NCBI GenBank assembly: GCA_002376235.1
Contig: DFNX01000006.1
Location: 372,001-436,000, forward strand
DNA: 64,000 nt
Direction of reading: 5' to 3'
Source of the DNA: Neorhizobium sp. UBA3556
GTDB lineage: Bacteria > Pseudomonadota > Alphaproteobacteria > Rhizobiales > Rhizobiaceae
In this document: positions 20,563 to 29,339 of the stretch, one piece after another
Numbering within the stretch: position 1 is the first letter of the stretch
Layout of the letters: the number at the start of each line of letters is the position of its first letter
The notes under the pieces: model-generated
Database searches by the model: none
Seen by the model: only the letters and a program-made list of their open reading frames with translations
Told to the model about the DNA's origin: nothing
Made by a program: the position numbers and the translations under genes

Positions 20563-21969
20563 TCATAGCCATTTAGCCACCTCCGCGTTGACGAGATCGC
20601 GCCATGGGCGGGACTGTGCGAGTGGGGGCGGAATAAGGCCGTCGATGGCCACGAAGCTTGCCGCGTAATCCTGCGGATCGGCCGTCTGAGCTGCTTGCAA
20701 CAACTCGTCGCAGCGTGGATCGTTGCAGTCCCTGAAGCGGATCAGCGCGGCGATCCAGAGGCCGACGACACTGGCAAAGCTTTCGCCATCGGAACCGGCG
20801 GCCAGCGCATCCATGGCTGGCGAGAAAATGCGCTGCGGCAGTTTCTGGCTGGAATCCATGGCGATCTGGATATTGCGATGGGCAATCGCCCTGTTGCTGA
20901 AACGGTCGATCAGCTGGTCCATGTAATGATCGAGATCGATGCCGGGGACCGGATCGAGCGTGGCCGCTGCCGCGCGCATATGGTCCCGCGTCATCGTCAC
21001 GAATTCGGGAACGGCCATCACGTCGCGCACGCATTCCAGCCCTTTCAACAGGCCGAGATGGGCGATCATCGTGTGCGAGCCGTTGAGCAGCCGCAGCTTC
21101 ATCTTCTCATATGGTTCGACATTCTTCACGAACAGCGCACCGCCTGCTTCCCAGGCAGGACGGCCGGAGACGAATTCGTCCTCGATCACCCATTGCATGA
21201 AGGGCTCGGTATCGAGCGCCATGGCATCATCGACACCGAGCAGGCTCTTGGCGCGGGCGCGGGTGTCGTCGGTTGCGGCGGGCACGATGCGGTCGACCAT
21301 CGAGGAGGGGAACGTGACCTCTTCCTCGATCCATTTTGCCAGTTCGGGATCGCGGTGTTTGGCCATCTCCAGAACCAGACGGCGAACGACCTTGCCGTTG
21401 GAGGGAAGGTTGTCGCAGCAGAGAATGGTGAAGGGGCGCATGCCCTTGTCGCGCCGTGATGCGAGACCGGCGAGGAGATAACCGATTGCGCCGACCGGGG
21501 CGGCGGGATTGGCGAGATCGTTGGCGACCGCGGGATGCGCCTCGTCGAGACCGCCGGTCGACGGATGCAGGCCATAGGCCTTTTCCGAGACGGTCAGGGT
21601 GACGACATGAATGAACGGGCTTGCAAGATAGGTGAGCACGCGCTCCCGGTCCGTTGCTGCGCAGAGCCAGTCGACGGTGGCGCCGATGACCTCGCTCGCG
21701 TCGCCGTCGCTATCGCGCACGGTGATCGAGTAGAGGCCGTCCTGAGTAGCCAATGCTTCGACCGGCTCGGGCGAGCGTAGGTTGACGGCGACGATGCCCC
21801 AGGGGCCGAACGCACTTTGCAATGCGCGCTGGGTATAGACACCCTGGTGGGCGCGGTGGAAGGCGCCGAGGCCGAAATGCAGGATGCCGGGGCGAAGCTC
21901 GGAGCGGTCGTATCCGGGCTGGGCGACGTTGGCGGGAAAATGCGTTTCGGAGGATAGAATGTTCGTCAT
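20563..21969 (-). CDS. uxuB: UxuB-type fructuronate reductase / mannitol dehydrogenase family
   Basis: 468 residues. Polyol-specific long-chain dehydrogenase: N-terminal ILHFGLGAFHRAHQGVYT (cofactor-binding), then TILCCDNLPSNGKVVRRLVLEMA with the NGK segment, and KMKLRLLNGSHTMIAHLGLLKG containing the catalytic Lys and His region. With uxuA directly upstream (ATGA overlap) the most likely reaction is D-fructuronate to D-mannonate. Mannitol dehydrogenase activity is the alternative for this family. Confidence 0.86.
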   Translation of the reverse strand: MTNILSSETHFPANVAQPGYDRSELRPGILHFGLGAFHRAHQGVYTQRALQSAFGPWGIVAVNLRSPEPVEALATQDGLYSITVRDSDGDASEVIGATVDWLCAATDRERVLTYLASPFIHVVTLTVSEKAYGLHPSTGGLDEAHPAVANDLANPAAPVGAIGYLLAGLASRRDKGMRPFTILCCDNLPSNGKVVRRLVLEMAKHRDPELAKWIEEEVTFPSSMVDRIVPAATDDTRARAKSLLGVDDAMALDTEPFMQWVIEDEFVSGRPAWEAGGALFVKNVEPYEKMKLRLLNGSHTMIAHLGLLKGLECVRDVMAVPEFVTMTRDHMRAAAATLDPVPGIDLDHYMDQLIDRFSNRAIAHRNIQIAMDSSQKLPQRIFSPAMDALAAGSDGESFASVVGLWIAALIRFRDCNDPRCDELLQAAQTADPQDYAASFVAIDGLIPPPLAQSRPWRDLVNAEVAKWL

Positions 21970-23165
21970 CGGCCAAGTCCAAACTGGCTGTGGCTCAGAG
22001 CGCGCTCGATACCGCGCAGTTCCGCCAGCCCTTTCAGGCGGCCGATCGCCGGATAGCCGGGCTGAGCACCGCGAGACAAATCGTCGAGGATTTCCTGGCC
22101 GTGGTCGGGGCGCATCGGGATCTGGTGGTCCTCACGGCCCTCGGCCTTTCGGCGTTTCTCTTCCGTCACGAGAGCTGCGATGACCGCCACCATGTCGGTG
22201 CCGCCTTCCATATGCTCGTCCTCGAAGAAGGAGCAGGGAAGCGTGTCTTCATCGCGGGTGACGTTGCGCAGATGGACGAAATGGATGCGGTCGGCGAAGC
22301 GGGTGGCGATCTCAGCCAGATCGTTATCCGCCCGCGCGCCGAGCGAGCCGGAGCAGAGCGTCACACCATTGGCGCGGCTATCCACCTGACGGAGCATATG
22401 GGCGTAGTCATCGCCGGTCGAAAGAATGCGCGGCAGGCCGAGCAGCGGCCACGGCGGATCATCCGGATGGGCGCAGATGTTGATGCCGACCCGTTCTGCG
22501 ACCGGGGTGACTTCCGACAGGAAGTCGACGAGATGCGACTGCAATTTCGTGGCATCTATGCCCTGATAGGTGTGTAGTTTTTCCAGCAGTTGGTCGAGCG
22601 TGTAGCCATCCGCCGAGCCGGGCAAGCCGGCGCCGATATTTTTGCCAAGTGCTGTGATGCGGGCGTCATCGAGCGAGGCGAAGCGTCTGGCCGCTTCTTC
22701 CTGCAGCCGCTCAGGATAGTCCTGCGCTGCGCCGGGGCGCTTGAGGATATGGATGTCGAAGGCGATGAAATCGGTGAGGTCGAAGCGCATCGCCTTCGCG
22801 CCGTGTTTCGTTTCCCAGCGCAGGTCGGTGCGGGTCCAGTCGAGCACCGGCATGAAATTGTAGCAGACGGTTTTTATGCCGGAGGCTGAGAGGCGGTGGA
22901 GAGTCTCTTGCCAGTTCCTTACGTGCTCGCGCCAGTCGCCGGTCTGGGTCTTGATGTCTTCGGAGACGGGAACGCTTTCCACCACATCCCAGAACAGGCC
23001 GCCATCGCGGATCGCCTGATGGCGTTTTTCGATCTCATCTGCGGGCCAGACGGCACCGGTCGGGATGTGGTGAAGGGCGCTGACAATGCCCTCGGCGCCT
23101 GCCTGGGCTGCATCCCTGACCGTGACCTTGTCGACCGGTCCGAACCATCGCCATGTGTGTCGCAT
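21966..23165 (-). CDS. uxuA: UxuA, mannonate dehydratase
   Basis: 399 residues from ATG 23165 (MRHTWRWFGPVDKVTV), with GGAAAG just upstream; the open frame extends to 23288 but overlaps the preceding gene and is not conserved. UxuA converts D-mannonate to 2-keto-3-deoxygluconate. Motifs include GAEGIVSALHHIPTGAVW, GIKTVCYNFMPVLDWTRTDL, NICAHPDDPPWPLLGLPRI, GVTLCSGSLGAR, and HFVHLRN plus PMRPDHG at the metal site. It overlaps uxuB by 4 bases. Confidence 0.95.
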   Translation of the reverse strand: MRHTWRWFGPVDKVTVRDAAQAGAEGIVSALHHIPTGAVWPADEIEKRHQAIRDGGLFWDVVESVPVSEDIKTQTGDWREHVRNWQETLHRLSASGIKTVCYNFMPVLDWTRTDLRWETKHGAKAMRFDLTDFIAFDIHILKRPGAAQDYPERLQEEAARRFASLDDARITALGKNIGAGLPGSADGYTLDQLLEKLHTYQGIDATKLQSHLVDFLSEVTPVAERVGINICAHPDDPPWPLLGLPRILSTGDDYAHMLRQVDSRANGVTLCSGSLGARADNDLAEIATRFADRIHFVHLRNVTRDEDTLPCSFFEDEHMEGGTDMVAVIAALVTEEKRRKAEGREDHQIPMRPDHGQEILDDLSRGAQPGYPAIGRLKGLAELRGIERALSHSQFGLGR

Positions 23166-23178
23166 CTGTCTTTCCTTT

Positions 23179-24216
23179 TTAGCTGAGGGCGATCTGGACC
23201 TTGCAGGCGGCGGTACGATCACCGGCCTGCTGGAAGGCTTGGAGCGCCTCGTCGATCGGGAATGTGTGGGAGAGGATCGGGCGGACATCGATATCTCTGG
23301 CGCCGATCAGTTTGACGGCGCGGGAAAACTCCTCGTGGAAACGCTGCGAGCCGCGCCAGACGATTTCCTTGCCGACCAGCATGTTGACCGGAACCGACAG
23401 TTCTCCAGTAACGCCGACCTGTACGATCGTGCCGCGCGGCTTGACGCTGTGGAAAGCCGAAACGAGTGCCGGGCCGGCGGCCGAGCATTCGAACACGACG
23501 TCGAATGTGCCTTTATCCTTTTGATAAGATGCAAGCGCATCGGGGCTGGAGACATTGATCGTCTCGTCGGCACCCATTGCGGGGCCACGGGATAGCGCAG
23601 CGTCAGCGAGATCGGTGACGGTGATCCTATCCGCGCCGGCGTGGCGCGCGGCTGCAACGACCAGAAGGCCGATTGGGCCAGCGCCAGTGACGAGCACGTT
23701 CTTGCCGGCAAGGTCGCCAGCCTGTGCCACGGCATGGAGGCAGACTGCCAGTGGTTCGGCGCAAGCTGCTTCGGCGGCCGAGGCGTCACCTTCAACTGGA
23801 AAGCACTGGATCGCCGGGACGATAAGCTGTTCTCGAAACATGCCCTGCTCATGCGGAAGGCGCATGGCCGACCCCATGAACTTCATGTCGAGGCAATGGA
23901 TCGGCTGGCCGATGCCGCAATAGTGGCAGTGGCCGCAGGGCTGCGACGGGTTGACGGAGACAAGTGCGCTGGGAGCCAGCCCCGTGACGCCGCGGCCGAT
24001 CGCGTCGACATAACCCGAAGCCTCATGGCCGCTGATGATAGGTTCGCGCACCCTGACCGGGCCGAACCCGCCATCCTGGAAATAATGGAGATCGGAACCG
24101 CAGATTCCGCCCCAGGCCATTTTCAGGCGAACCTCACCGGGGCCGGGTTCTGGGCATTCCCGTGTTTCGACGTGCAAGTCATGCTTGCCGTAAAGACGAA
24201 CTACCTTCGTCAACAT
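23179..24216 (-). CDS. idnD: L-idonate 5-dehydrogenase-like zinc dehydrogenase
   Basis: 345 residues. Zinc medium-chain dehydrogenase: GGICGSDLHYFQDGGFG, GHEASGYV, VNPSQPCGHCHYCGIGQPIHC for the structural zinc (one of the usual cysteines appears altered), and VLVTGAGPIGLLV. MKFMGSAMRLPHEQGMFRE strongly resembles L-idonate 5-dehydrogenase (L-idonate to 5-keto-D-gluconate). It lies 13 bases upstream of uxuA and after the TRAP genes. The presence of two zinc dehydrogenases in one operon suggests two epimeric substrates. Confidence 0.78.
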   Translation of the reverse strand: MLTKVVRLYGKHDLHVETRECPEPGPGEVRLKMAWGGICGSDLHYFQDGGFGPVRVREPIISGHEASGYVDAIGRGVTGLAPSALVSVNPSQPCGHCHYCGIGQPIHCLDMKFMGSAMRLPHEQGMFREQLIVPAIQCFPVEGDASAAEAACAEPLAVCLHAVAQAGDLAGKNVLVTGAGPIGLLVVAAARHAGADRITVTDLADAALSRGPAMGADETINVSSPDALASYQKDKGTFDVVFECSAAGPALVSAFHSVKPRGTIVQVGVTGELSVPVNMLVGKEIVWRGSQRFHEEFSRAVKLIGARDIDVRPILSHTFPIDEALQAFQQAGDRTAACKVQIALS

Positions 24217-24243
24217 GTCTCATGCTTTCGATTGGAATGGGGA

Positions 24244-24268
24244 ACCTGCGCCGTCTGGCGGCGCAGGT
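24244..24268 (-). other. Intercistronic hairpin between TRAP large permease and idnD
   Basis: CCTGCGCC and GGCGCAGG face each other across 7 bases in the 61-base gap. No U run follows on the minus strand, so mRNA stabilisation is more likely than termination. Confidence 0.45.
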
Positions 24269-24277
24269 GGATTATTA

Positions 24278-25684
24278 TCAGCGGATCAGGCCCATCTCTG
24301 TCGGCAGCCACAGCGTGATCGCCGGGATGAAGGTGATGAGAATCAGCGCGATGAACAGCGGCACCAGCCAGGGCAGGATCGCCATCGTCGTGCGTTCGAC
24401 CGAGAGTTTGGCCACACGCGAAAGCACGAAGAGCACCATGCCGAGTGGAGGGTGAAGCAGGCCGATCATCAGGTTCAGCGTCATGATCAGGCCGAAATGC
24501 ACCGGGTCGATATCGAATTGCAGCACCAACGGCAGCAGGATCGGTACGAGAATGGTGATGGCGGCGATCGTATCGAGGAAGCAGCCGACGAACAGCATCA
24601 ACAGGTTCACAAGGATGAGGAACACCCATTTGCTGTCGGTCAGGCTGGTGATCGCGGTCGACAGTAGCTGCGCCGTCTGGCTGACGGTGAGCAACCAGGC
24701 GAAGACCGAGGCTGCGGCGACGATGAACAGCACCGAGGCGGTGGTTTCGATCGTGTCCATCGTTGCCTTGGCAAGTGTCCGGAAAGTCATGGTGCGATAG
24801 CGCACGAGACCAAGGAATAGCGACCAGAGAACGGCGGCGACGGCTGCTTCCGTCGGCGTGAACCAGCCCATCGTCATGCCGCCTATCAGGATGACCGGGG
24901 TCATCAGCGCCATGACGGCGGAGAAGTCGAAATACCAGTCGGCTGCGATAAGGACGACGAGCGCGATGCCGACGGCAAGATTGAGCGACAGGCCGAACAG
25001 CGTCAGAAGATAGATGCCGATCGGCACCATCATGACGACCATGACTTCGAAGGATGCGCCGAACAGGTGGCGGATATCGAAAGGCGTGTCCGAACCCCAG
25101 CGCTTGATGAAGGCAAAGATGGCGACCGTCACCATCATCAGCACCGTCATGACGACGCCGGGAACGATGCCGGCCATGAACAGCGCGCCGATCGAGACGT
25201 TGGCCATCATGCCGTAGATGACAAAGGGCAATGACGGCGGGAAGATCGGCCCTAGTGTGGCCGACGCGGCGGTGACGCCGACAGCGGCCTCGACCGGATA
25301 ACCGTGATCCTTCATCGCCTTGATCTCGATCGTGCCGATGCCGGCAGCGTCAGCGAGCGCCGTGCCGGACATGCCGGAAAAGACGACCGAACCGATGATG
25401 TTGACCTGCGCAAGGCCGCCTTTCATCCAGCCGACGAGAGCTACGGCGAAGGAGTAGATACGGCCGGTGACGCCGGCGATATTCATTAGGTTGCCGGCAA
25501 GGATGAAGAAGGGCACGGCGAGAAGTGGAAAGCTCTCGACGCCGGCGATCAGTCGCTGGGCGGCAATGATGTCGGGAGCGACGCCGTAAAAGACGATATA
25601 GGCGAGCGAAGAGGTGGCCATGGAAATGGCTACCGGCACGCCGATGATCATCAGGAGCAGGAAGGAACCGATGAGAAGCAGCAT
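24278..25684 (-). CDS. TRAP transporter large permease (DctM family)
   Basis: 468 residues, almost entirely hydrophobic with around a dozen predicted membrane spans (MLLLIGSFLLLMIIGVPVAISMATSSLAYIVF at the start). Family blocks include VPFFILAGNLMNIAGVTGRIYSFA, NIIGSVVFSGMSGTALADAAGIGTIE and ASATLGPIFPPSLPFVIYGMMANVSIGALFMAGIVPG. It couples sodium or proton gradients to solute import with the small permease and binding protein. It starts 3 bases after the small-permease stop. A sugar acid is the likely substrate from context. Confidence 0.95.
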   Translation of the reverse strand: MLLLIGSFLLLMIIGVPVAISMATSSLAYIVFYGVAPDIIAAQRLIAGVESFPLLAVPFFILAGNLMNIAGVTGRIYSFAVALVGWMKGGLAQVNIIGSVVFSGMSGTALADAAGIGTIEIKAMKDHGYPVEAAVGVTAASATLGPIFPPSLPFVIYGMMANVSIGALFMAGIVPGVVMTVLMMVTVAIFAFIKRWGSDTPFDIRHLFGASFEVMVVMMVPIGIYLLTLFGLSLNLAVGIALVVLIAADWYFDFSAVMALMTPVILIGGMTMGWFTPTEAAVAAVLWSLFLGLVRYRTMTFRTLAKATMDTIETTASVLFIVAAASVFAWLLTVSQTAQLLSTAITSLTDSKWVFLILVNLLMLFVGCFLDTIAAITILVPILLPLVLQFDIDPVHFGLIMTLNLMIGLLHPPLGMVLFVLSRVAKLSVERTTMAILPWLVPLFIALILITFIPAITLWLPTEMGLIR

Positions 25685-25687
25685 GGA

Positions 25688-26263
25688 TCAGCCCTCGCTC
25701 TGGAAGGCTTCGGGCCGTTCAAGCACCGAATAACCGCGACGCATATTGGCGATGAAGACCTGGATGGACCGGAAAAACATCAGCACGAAGGCCGCCAGAA
25801 CCGAATAGAAGACGATGCCGCGGGGAAGCGCGACGGTGACCATTTCCTCGTCGGCGACGATTTCCATGTAGCGCCACATCAGCCAGGAGCCGTAGGCGAA
25901 GAAACCGATGCGGATGATGTCGACGATCGTCGCCATGACCCGCGTCACGTGGGCGGGAAGGTAATGATAGAGCACATCGACCTGGATATGGCGCGACAGG
26001 CGCACGCACATGACCGCGCCCATGAAGACGACGCCGATCAAACAGTTGACGGCGATTTCCTCCGTCCAGGCGTAACTGTCGTTGAGTACGTAGCGGGTGA
26101 AGAACTGCAGGAACACACAGCCCGTCATCAGCCAGAAAAGTGCAAGGGTGATCCAGTCTTCAAAGGCATAGACCTTGAGGTCGACAACCACCGGGGCGTC
26201 GTCGAAAGTATGCGCGAGCTCCTCAGGCGTGACCTGAGTGTGAACTTCTTGAATTGTCGTCAT
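25688..26263 (-). CDS. TRAP transporter small permease (DctQ family)
   Basis: 191 residues with four hydrophobic segments. Typical DctQ features: EDWITLALFWLMTGCVFLQFFTRYVLNDSYAWTEEIAVNCLIGVVFMGAVMCVRLSRHIQVDVLYHYLP. A longer than usual hydrophilic N-terminus (about 35 residues) precedes the first span. It lies between the binding protein and large permease genes. Confidence 0.92.
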   Translation of the reverse strand: MTTIQEVHTQVTPEELAHTFDDAPVVVDLKVYAFEDWITLALFWLMTGCVFLQFFTRYVLNDSYAWTEEIAVNCLIGVVFMGAVMCVRLSRHIQVDVLYHYLPAHVTRVMATIVDIIRIGFFAYGSWLMWRYMEIVADEEMVTVALPRGIVFYSVLAAFVLMFFRSIQVFIANMRRGYSVLERPEAFQSEG

Positions 26264-26320
26264 GAGCTTGTCCCATTCATGAAAAGCCGGCGCGGTCTGA
26301 CTTGACCGCGCCGAACGGGA

Positions 26321-27295
26321 TCACTTGATGGCGCGGATCGCTTCCCAGTCGGCCTTGTCGTAGCCGAATTCTTCGAAGGTCACCTTTTCGAGCACGTTCT
26401 TCTCGAAGTCGGCCTTGTCGACTTCGACAACGTTCAGTCCACGCTTCTTGAAGTCGTCGACGAGCGACTTCTCACGCTCCTCGATGATCTTCGTGGTCTT
26501 GGCTGCAGCTTCCTGCATCACATCGCGAAAGATCTGCTTGTCCTCGTCAGACAGGCTGGCCCAGCGGGTCTTGGATATGACCGTGTTCAGATGGTCGACG
26601 ATATGGCCGGAGAGAACGATGTTCTTCTGCACTTCGAAGAACTTCTTCGCTTCGATCGTCGTCAGCGGGTTTTCCTGGGCGTCAACGGTGCCGTTCTGCA
26701 GTGCAAGATAGACTTCTGCAAAGGCGATCGGCGTCGTGTTGGCACCGCAGGCACGCGGCATCGCGAGATAGGCCGGCACGTCCGGCACGCGCATCTTCAC
26801 GCCCTTCAGGTCGGCGCATTTGGTGATGTCGGTGTTCGAGGTCGTGTGGCGGGTGCCATAATAGCTGACGGCAGTGATGACGTTGCCAGTCTTGTCCTCA
26901 TAACCCTTGGAAAGGCGCTTGAAGACATCGCTCTTGGTATAGGCGATCAGATGTTCCGGATTGCGGAAGATATAGGGGAAGTAGGTAACGCCGATCGGCT
27001 TGTAGTCGCGGGCGGCAAAGCTGGAGCCCGAGATGATCATGTCGACCGTGCCGAGCTTGAGGCCCTGGTTGATATCGGCTTCCTTGCCGAGCTGCGAGGC
27101 CGGATAGACGTCGATCTTGTAACGTCCATTGGTGCGCTTGGCGATTTCCCCAGCGGCCCATACCGATTCCGTATGGAAAGGTTCGGATGTCTCGTAGACA
27201 TGCGCCCATTTCAGTGTTTCCACCGCATGCGCCGACATTGCCGACGCCACGATGACTGCCGCCGCACCGAGCAGCGTCTTTAATCTTGAACTCAT
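26321..27295 (-). CDS. TRAP transporter solute-binding protein (DctP family)
   Basis: 324 residues from ATG 27295, chosen because GGGAGGAGAG sits right before it; the frame could begin 8 codons earlier. Signal peptide MSSRLKTLLGAAAVIVASAMSAHA precedes VETLKWAHVYETSEPFHTES. Later blocks KIDVYPASQLGKEADINQGLKLGTVDMIISG, the arginine-containing KMRVPDVPAY that binds the carboxylate, and ALQNGTVDAQENPLTTIEAKKFFEVQKNI are family hallmarks. The ligand is expected to be an acid sugar. Confidence 0.95.
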   Translation of the reverse strand: MSSRLKTLLGAAAVIVASAMSAHAVETLKWAHVYETSEPFHTESVWAAGEIAKRTNGRYKIDVYPASQLGKEADINQGLKLGTVDMIISGSSFAARDYKPIGVTYFPYIFRNPEHLIAYTKSDVFKRLSKGYEDKTGNVITAVSYYGTRHTTSNTDITKCADLKGVKMRVPDVPAYLAMPRACGANTTPIAFAEVYLALQNGTVDAQENPLTTIEAKKFFEVQKNIVLSGHIVDHLNTVISKTRWASLSDEDKQIFRDVMQEAAAKTTKIIEEREKSLVDDFKKRGLNVVEVDKADFEKNVLEKVTFEEFGYDKADWEAIRAIK

Positions 27296-27355
27296 TCTCT
27301 CCTCCCGAATTGCGTTCAAATGCTCCTTTGACCGGCCGCCTCCTCGCGGTCGCGA

Positions 27356-28069
27356 TCACTCCTCTCTCGTTGGCTCCTCTCCGAAGCTTTCCGAGAATCT
27401 CTTCTGCGACAGCGTCAAATGCATGCGCATCGCTTCGCGTGCCGCTGCCGGGTCTCCTGCCGCCAGAGCGTCGCGTATGATCCTGTGTTCATCCAGTGCT
27501 GCCCGCCATGTGTGCGGGCCTTCGAAATAGCTCGCCAACTTTTCGAAGAAAGGCGAGGCGCGCTTGTCGTAGATCAGGCCGATAAAGACATTGAGCGACG
27601 AATTGCCGATGATATCGGCGATTGCCGTATGAAAGGCTCGGTCCAGCGCCAGGGCTCGCTCGGAGTTATCCAGGACGCCCTCCATCTCTTCCAAAATAAC
27701 ATCGAGGCTTCGGATCCCTGCCTTGTCGACATGCCGTGCGGCTTCTTCCGCAATGGCGCTTTCGATAATGCAGCGGGCCTGCAGGATCTCGAACGGCGCT
27801 TCGCTGTCGTCCGCGGCGAGCACTTTCGGTGCTCCTGTCAGCTTGGGGTTCACATAGACGCCAGAGCCCATGCGGATCTGTACCAGTCCCTCGACTTCAA
27901 GAACGATCAGGGCTTCCCGTACGGTCGGTCGCGAAACGCCGAGCCGTTCGGCAAGCTCACGCTCGGCCGGCAAACGTTCGCCCACCGGGATCTCCCCCGA
28001 CTGGATGAGCGTGCGAAGCTGTTCCGCGGCCTGGCGATAAAGCCGGCGTGGTTCAAGCGCGACAAACAT
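27356..28069 (-). CDS. GntR/FadR-family regulator of the TRAP/sugar-acid operon
   Basis: 237 residues; AGGAGG precedes ATG 28069. Winged helix (RLPAERELAERLGVSRPTVREALIVLEVEGLVQIRMGSGVYV) and FCD domain (ESAIAEEAARHV, DRAFHTAIADIIGNSSLNVF, DEHRIIRDALAAGDPAAAREAM). It is similar in layout to the fucose regulator at 9602-10273 and probably a paralogue in the UxuR/ExuR-like group. A perfect FadR-type site lies 45 bases upstream. Confidence 0.88.
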   Translation of the reverse strand: MFVALEPRRLYRQAAEQLRTLIQSGEIPVGERLPAERELAERLGVSRPTVREALIVLEVEGLVQIRMGSGVYVNPKLTGAPKVLAADDSEAPFEILQARCIIESAIAEEAARHVDKAGIRSLDVILEEMEGVLDNSERALALDRAFHTAIADIIGNSSLNVFIGLIYDKRASPFFEKLASYFEGPHTWRAALDEHRIIRDALAAGDPAAAREAMRMHLTLSQKRFSESFGEEPTREE

Positions 28070-28113
28070 GAAAACCTCCTGACGCGTCTCTCCTCCCGCG
28101 TCATGTGGTCAGA

Positions 28114-28124
28114 TTGTCTTACCA
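28114..28124. promoter_or_regulatory. FadR-type operator (TNGTNNNACNA)
   Basis: TTGTCTTACCA fits the FadR-subfamily consensus exactly and lies just upstream of the GntR gene start at 28069. A flanking larger symmetry (TGGT...ACCA at 28106-28124) is also visible. Autoregulation and control of the TRAP genes downstream is the likely role. Confidence 0.55.
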
Positions 28125-28162
28125 ATTGTCATTCGTCAAGCGGCATCCTCACAGAAACTTGT

Positions 28163-29221
28163 TCAGGCCGGCATCTGCACGCTGTAGGTGCGTGACAGCT
28201 CGAGAAATGCCTCGCGCGTCACGGGATCGAGTTCAACGCCATGGGCATCGCGCTGGCGTGCGACTTTCCATTCGCGGTCACCCGGCGCCATGACCGATGC
28301 GCCTGCGCGGACAGGCGATGTCCGCAGCGTCTCGACATAGCGCTTCATGCTGGCTTCGAACGTTGCCCTGTCGACGAAGGCTTCGGGCTGGATTGCCATG
28401 ACGAAGGCGCCGAGCAGGCGCGGGGTTTCCATGTCTTCACCCATCATCGACGGAATATCGAAGCTGAGGCGCATGCCGGTGAGCACGGCGCTGAAGATTT
28501 CCGCGATACCGGCTAGGCCGGCACCCTTGAATCCGAAGGCATCACCCAACGGAGCGAGCATTTCGGTCAGATGCGGGTCCGTGGTGTTGATGCCGGCTTC
28601 GTCGGAGGACACACCCTCGGGCAGCTTTGTCCCTGTGCTGCGATAGAGAAGAACGCGGTTGAAGGGGACGGCGCTGGTCGCCATGTCGAGGAACCATGGA
28701 TCTTCGCCAGAGATCGGTACAGCCATCGAAATCGGGTTCGTGCCGTGGAAGCGCGAGGCACCATCGTGCAGGCGAACGAAACTGTCGGAATTGCAGAAGG
28801 ACAGGCCGATCATCCCATGCCTGGCGGCTTCGACCGAATAGGCGCCTGCCGCGCCGAAATGCGAATTGTTGCGGACGCCGACGGCGCCGATGCCGAATTT
28901 GCCAGCGAGATCGATTGCCCGCGCCATCGCGGCATAGGCCGGGACCGCGCCTTGGGCGTGGTCGCCGTCCAGCGTTTCCACTGCGCCGAAACCGGCGACT
29001 TTGCGGATATCCGGGTTCTTGTTCAGACGACCGCCTTCGAGAGCCTTGATGTAGTGCGCCAGCAGGCGAACGCCGTGGCTGTCCACACCGCAGCGCGTGG
29101 CGTGCATGAGGGCGCGTGTCGTCGCGTCAGCCGTCGCATCATTGGCGCCGCAAGCCTTCAGGAGCTGACGGCAAAAGCGGTCGAGATCCGAAAGCGAGAC
29201 TGTGTGATGAGCGGCGTCCAT
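28163..29221 (-). CDS. Ldh_2 (malate/L-lactate/ureidoglycolate) family dehydrogenase
   Basis: 352 residues. This NAD(P)-dependent family (AllD, YiaK, ComC, DpkA) has a non-Rossmann fold. Visible motifs are ATRCGVDSHGVRLLAHYIKALEGG (catalytic His in DSHG), AIDLAGKFGIGAVGVRNNSHFGAAGAYSVEAA, IGLSFCNSDS, HGTNPISMAVP, FLDMATSAV and a C-terminal PGDREW. In a sugar-acid cluster a keto-acid reductase such as 2,3-diketo-L-gulonate reductase is plausible, but the substrate is unresolved. It heads the minus-strand genes, divergent from the double-HTH regulator. Confidence 0.86.
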   Translation of the reverse strand: MDAAHHTVSLSDLDRFCRQLLKACGANDATADATTRALMHATRCGVDSHGVRLLAHYIKALEGGRLNKNPDIRKVAGFGAVETLDGDHAQGAVPAYAAMARAIDLAGKFGIGAVGVRNNSHFGAAGAYSVEAARHGMIGLSFCNSDSFVRLHDGASRFHGTNPISMAVPISGEDPWFLDMATSAVPFNRVLLYRSTGTKLPEGVSSDEAGINTTDPHLTEMLAPLGDAFGFKGAGLAGIAEIFSAVLTGMRLSFDIPSMMGEDMETPRLLGAFVMAIQPEAFVDRATFEASMKRYVETLRTSPVRAGASVMAPGDREWKVARQRDAHGVELDPVTREAFLELSRTYSVQMPA

Positions 29222-29248
29222 GGCATTTCCTTAAATTTATTGTCTTTT

Positions 29249-29256
29249 GTGTACAC
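29249..29256. promoter_or_regulatory. GTGTACAC palindrome in the divergent promoter region
   Basis: A perfect 8-bp palindrome within TTTTGTGTACACTAGA, between the Ldh_2 gene start (29221, minus) and the double-HTH GntR gene (29340, plus). It is a candidate operator for that regulator. Confidence 0.4.
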
Positions 29257-29339
29257 TAGACATTCTTCTTTATGAATGTAAACCAATGAAAGACGATAGA
29301 TTGCGATTTTCGCCAGGGCGGCATCATGGGGACGGTGAG

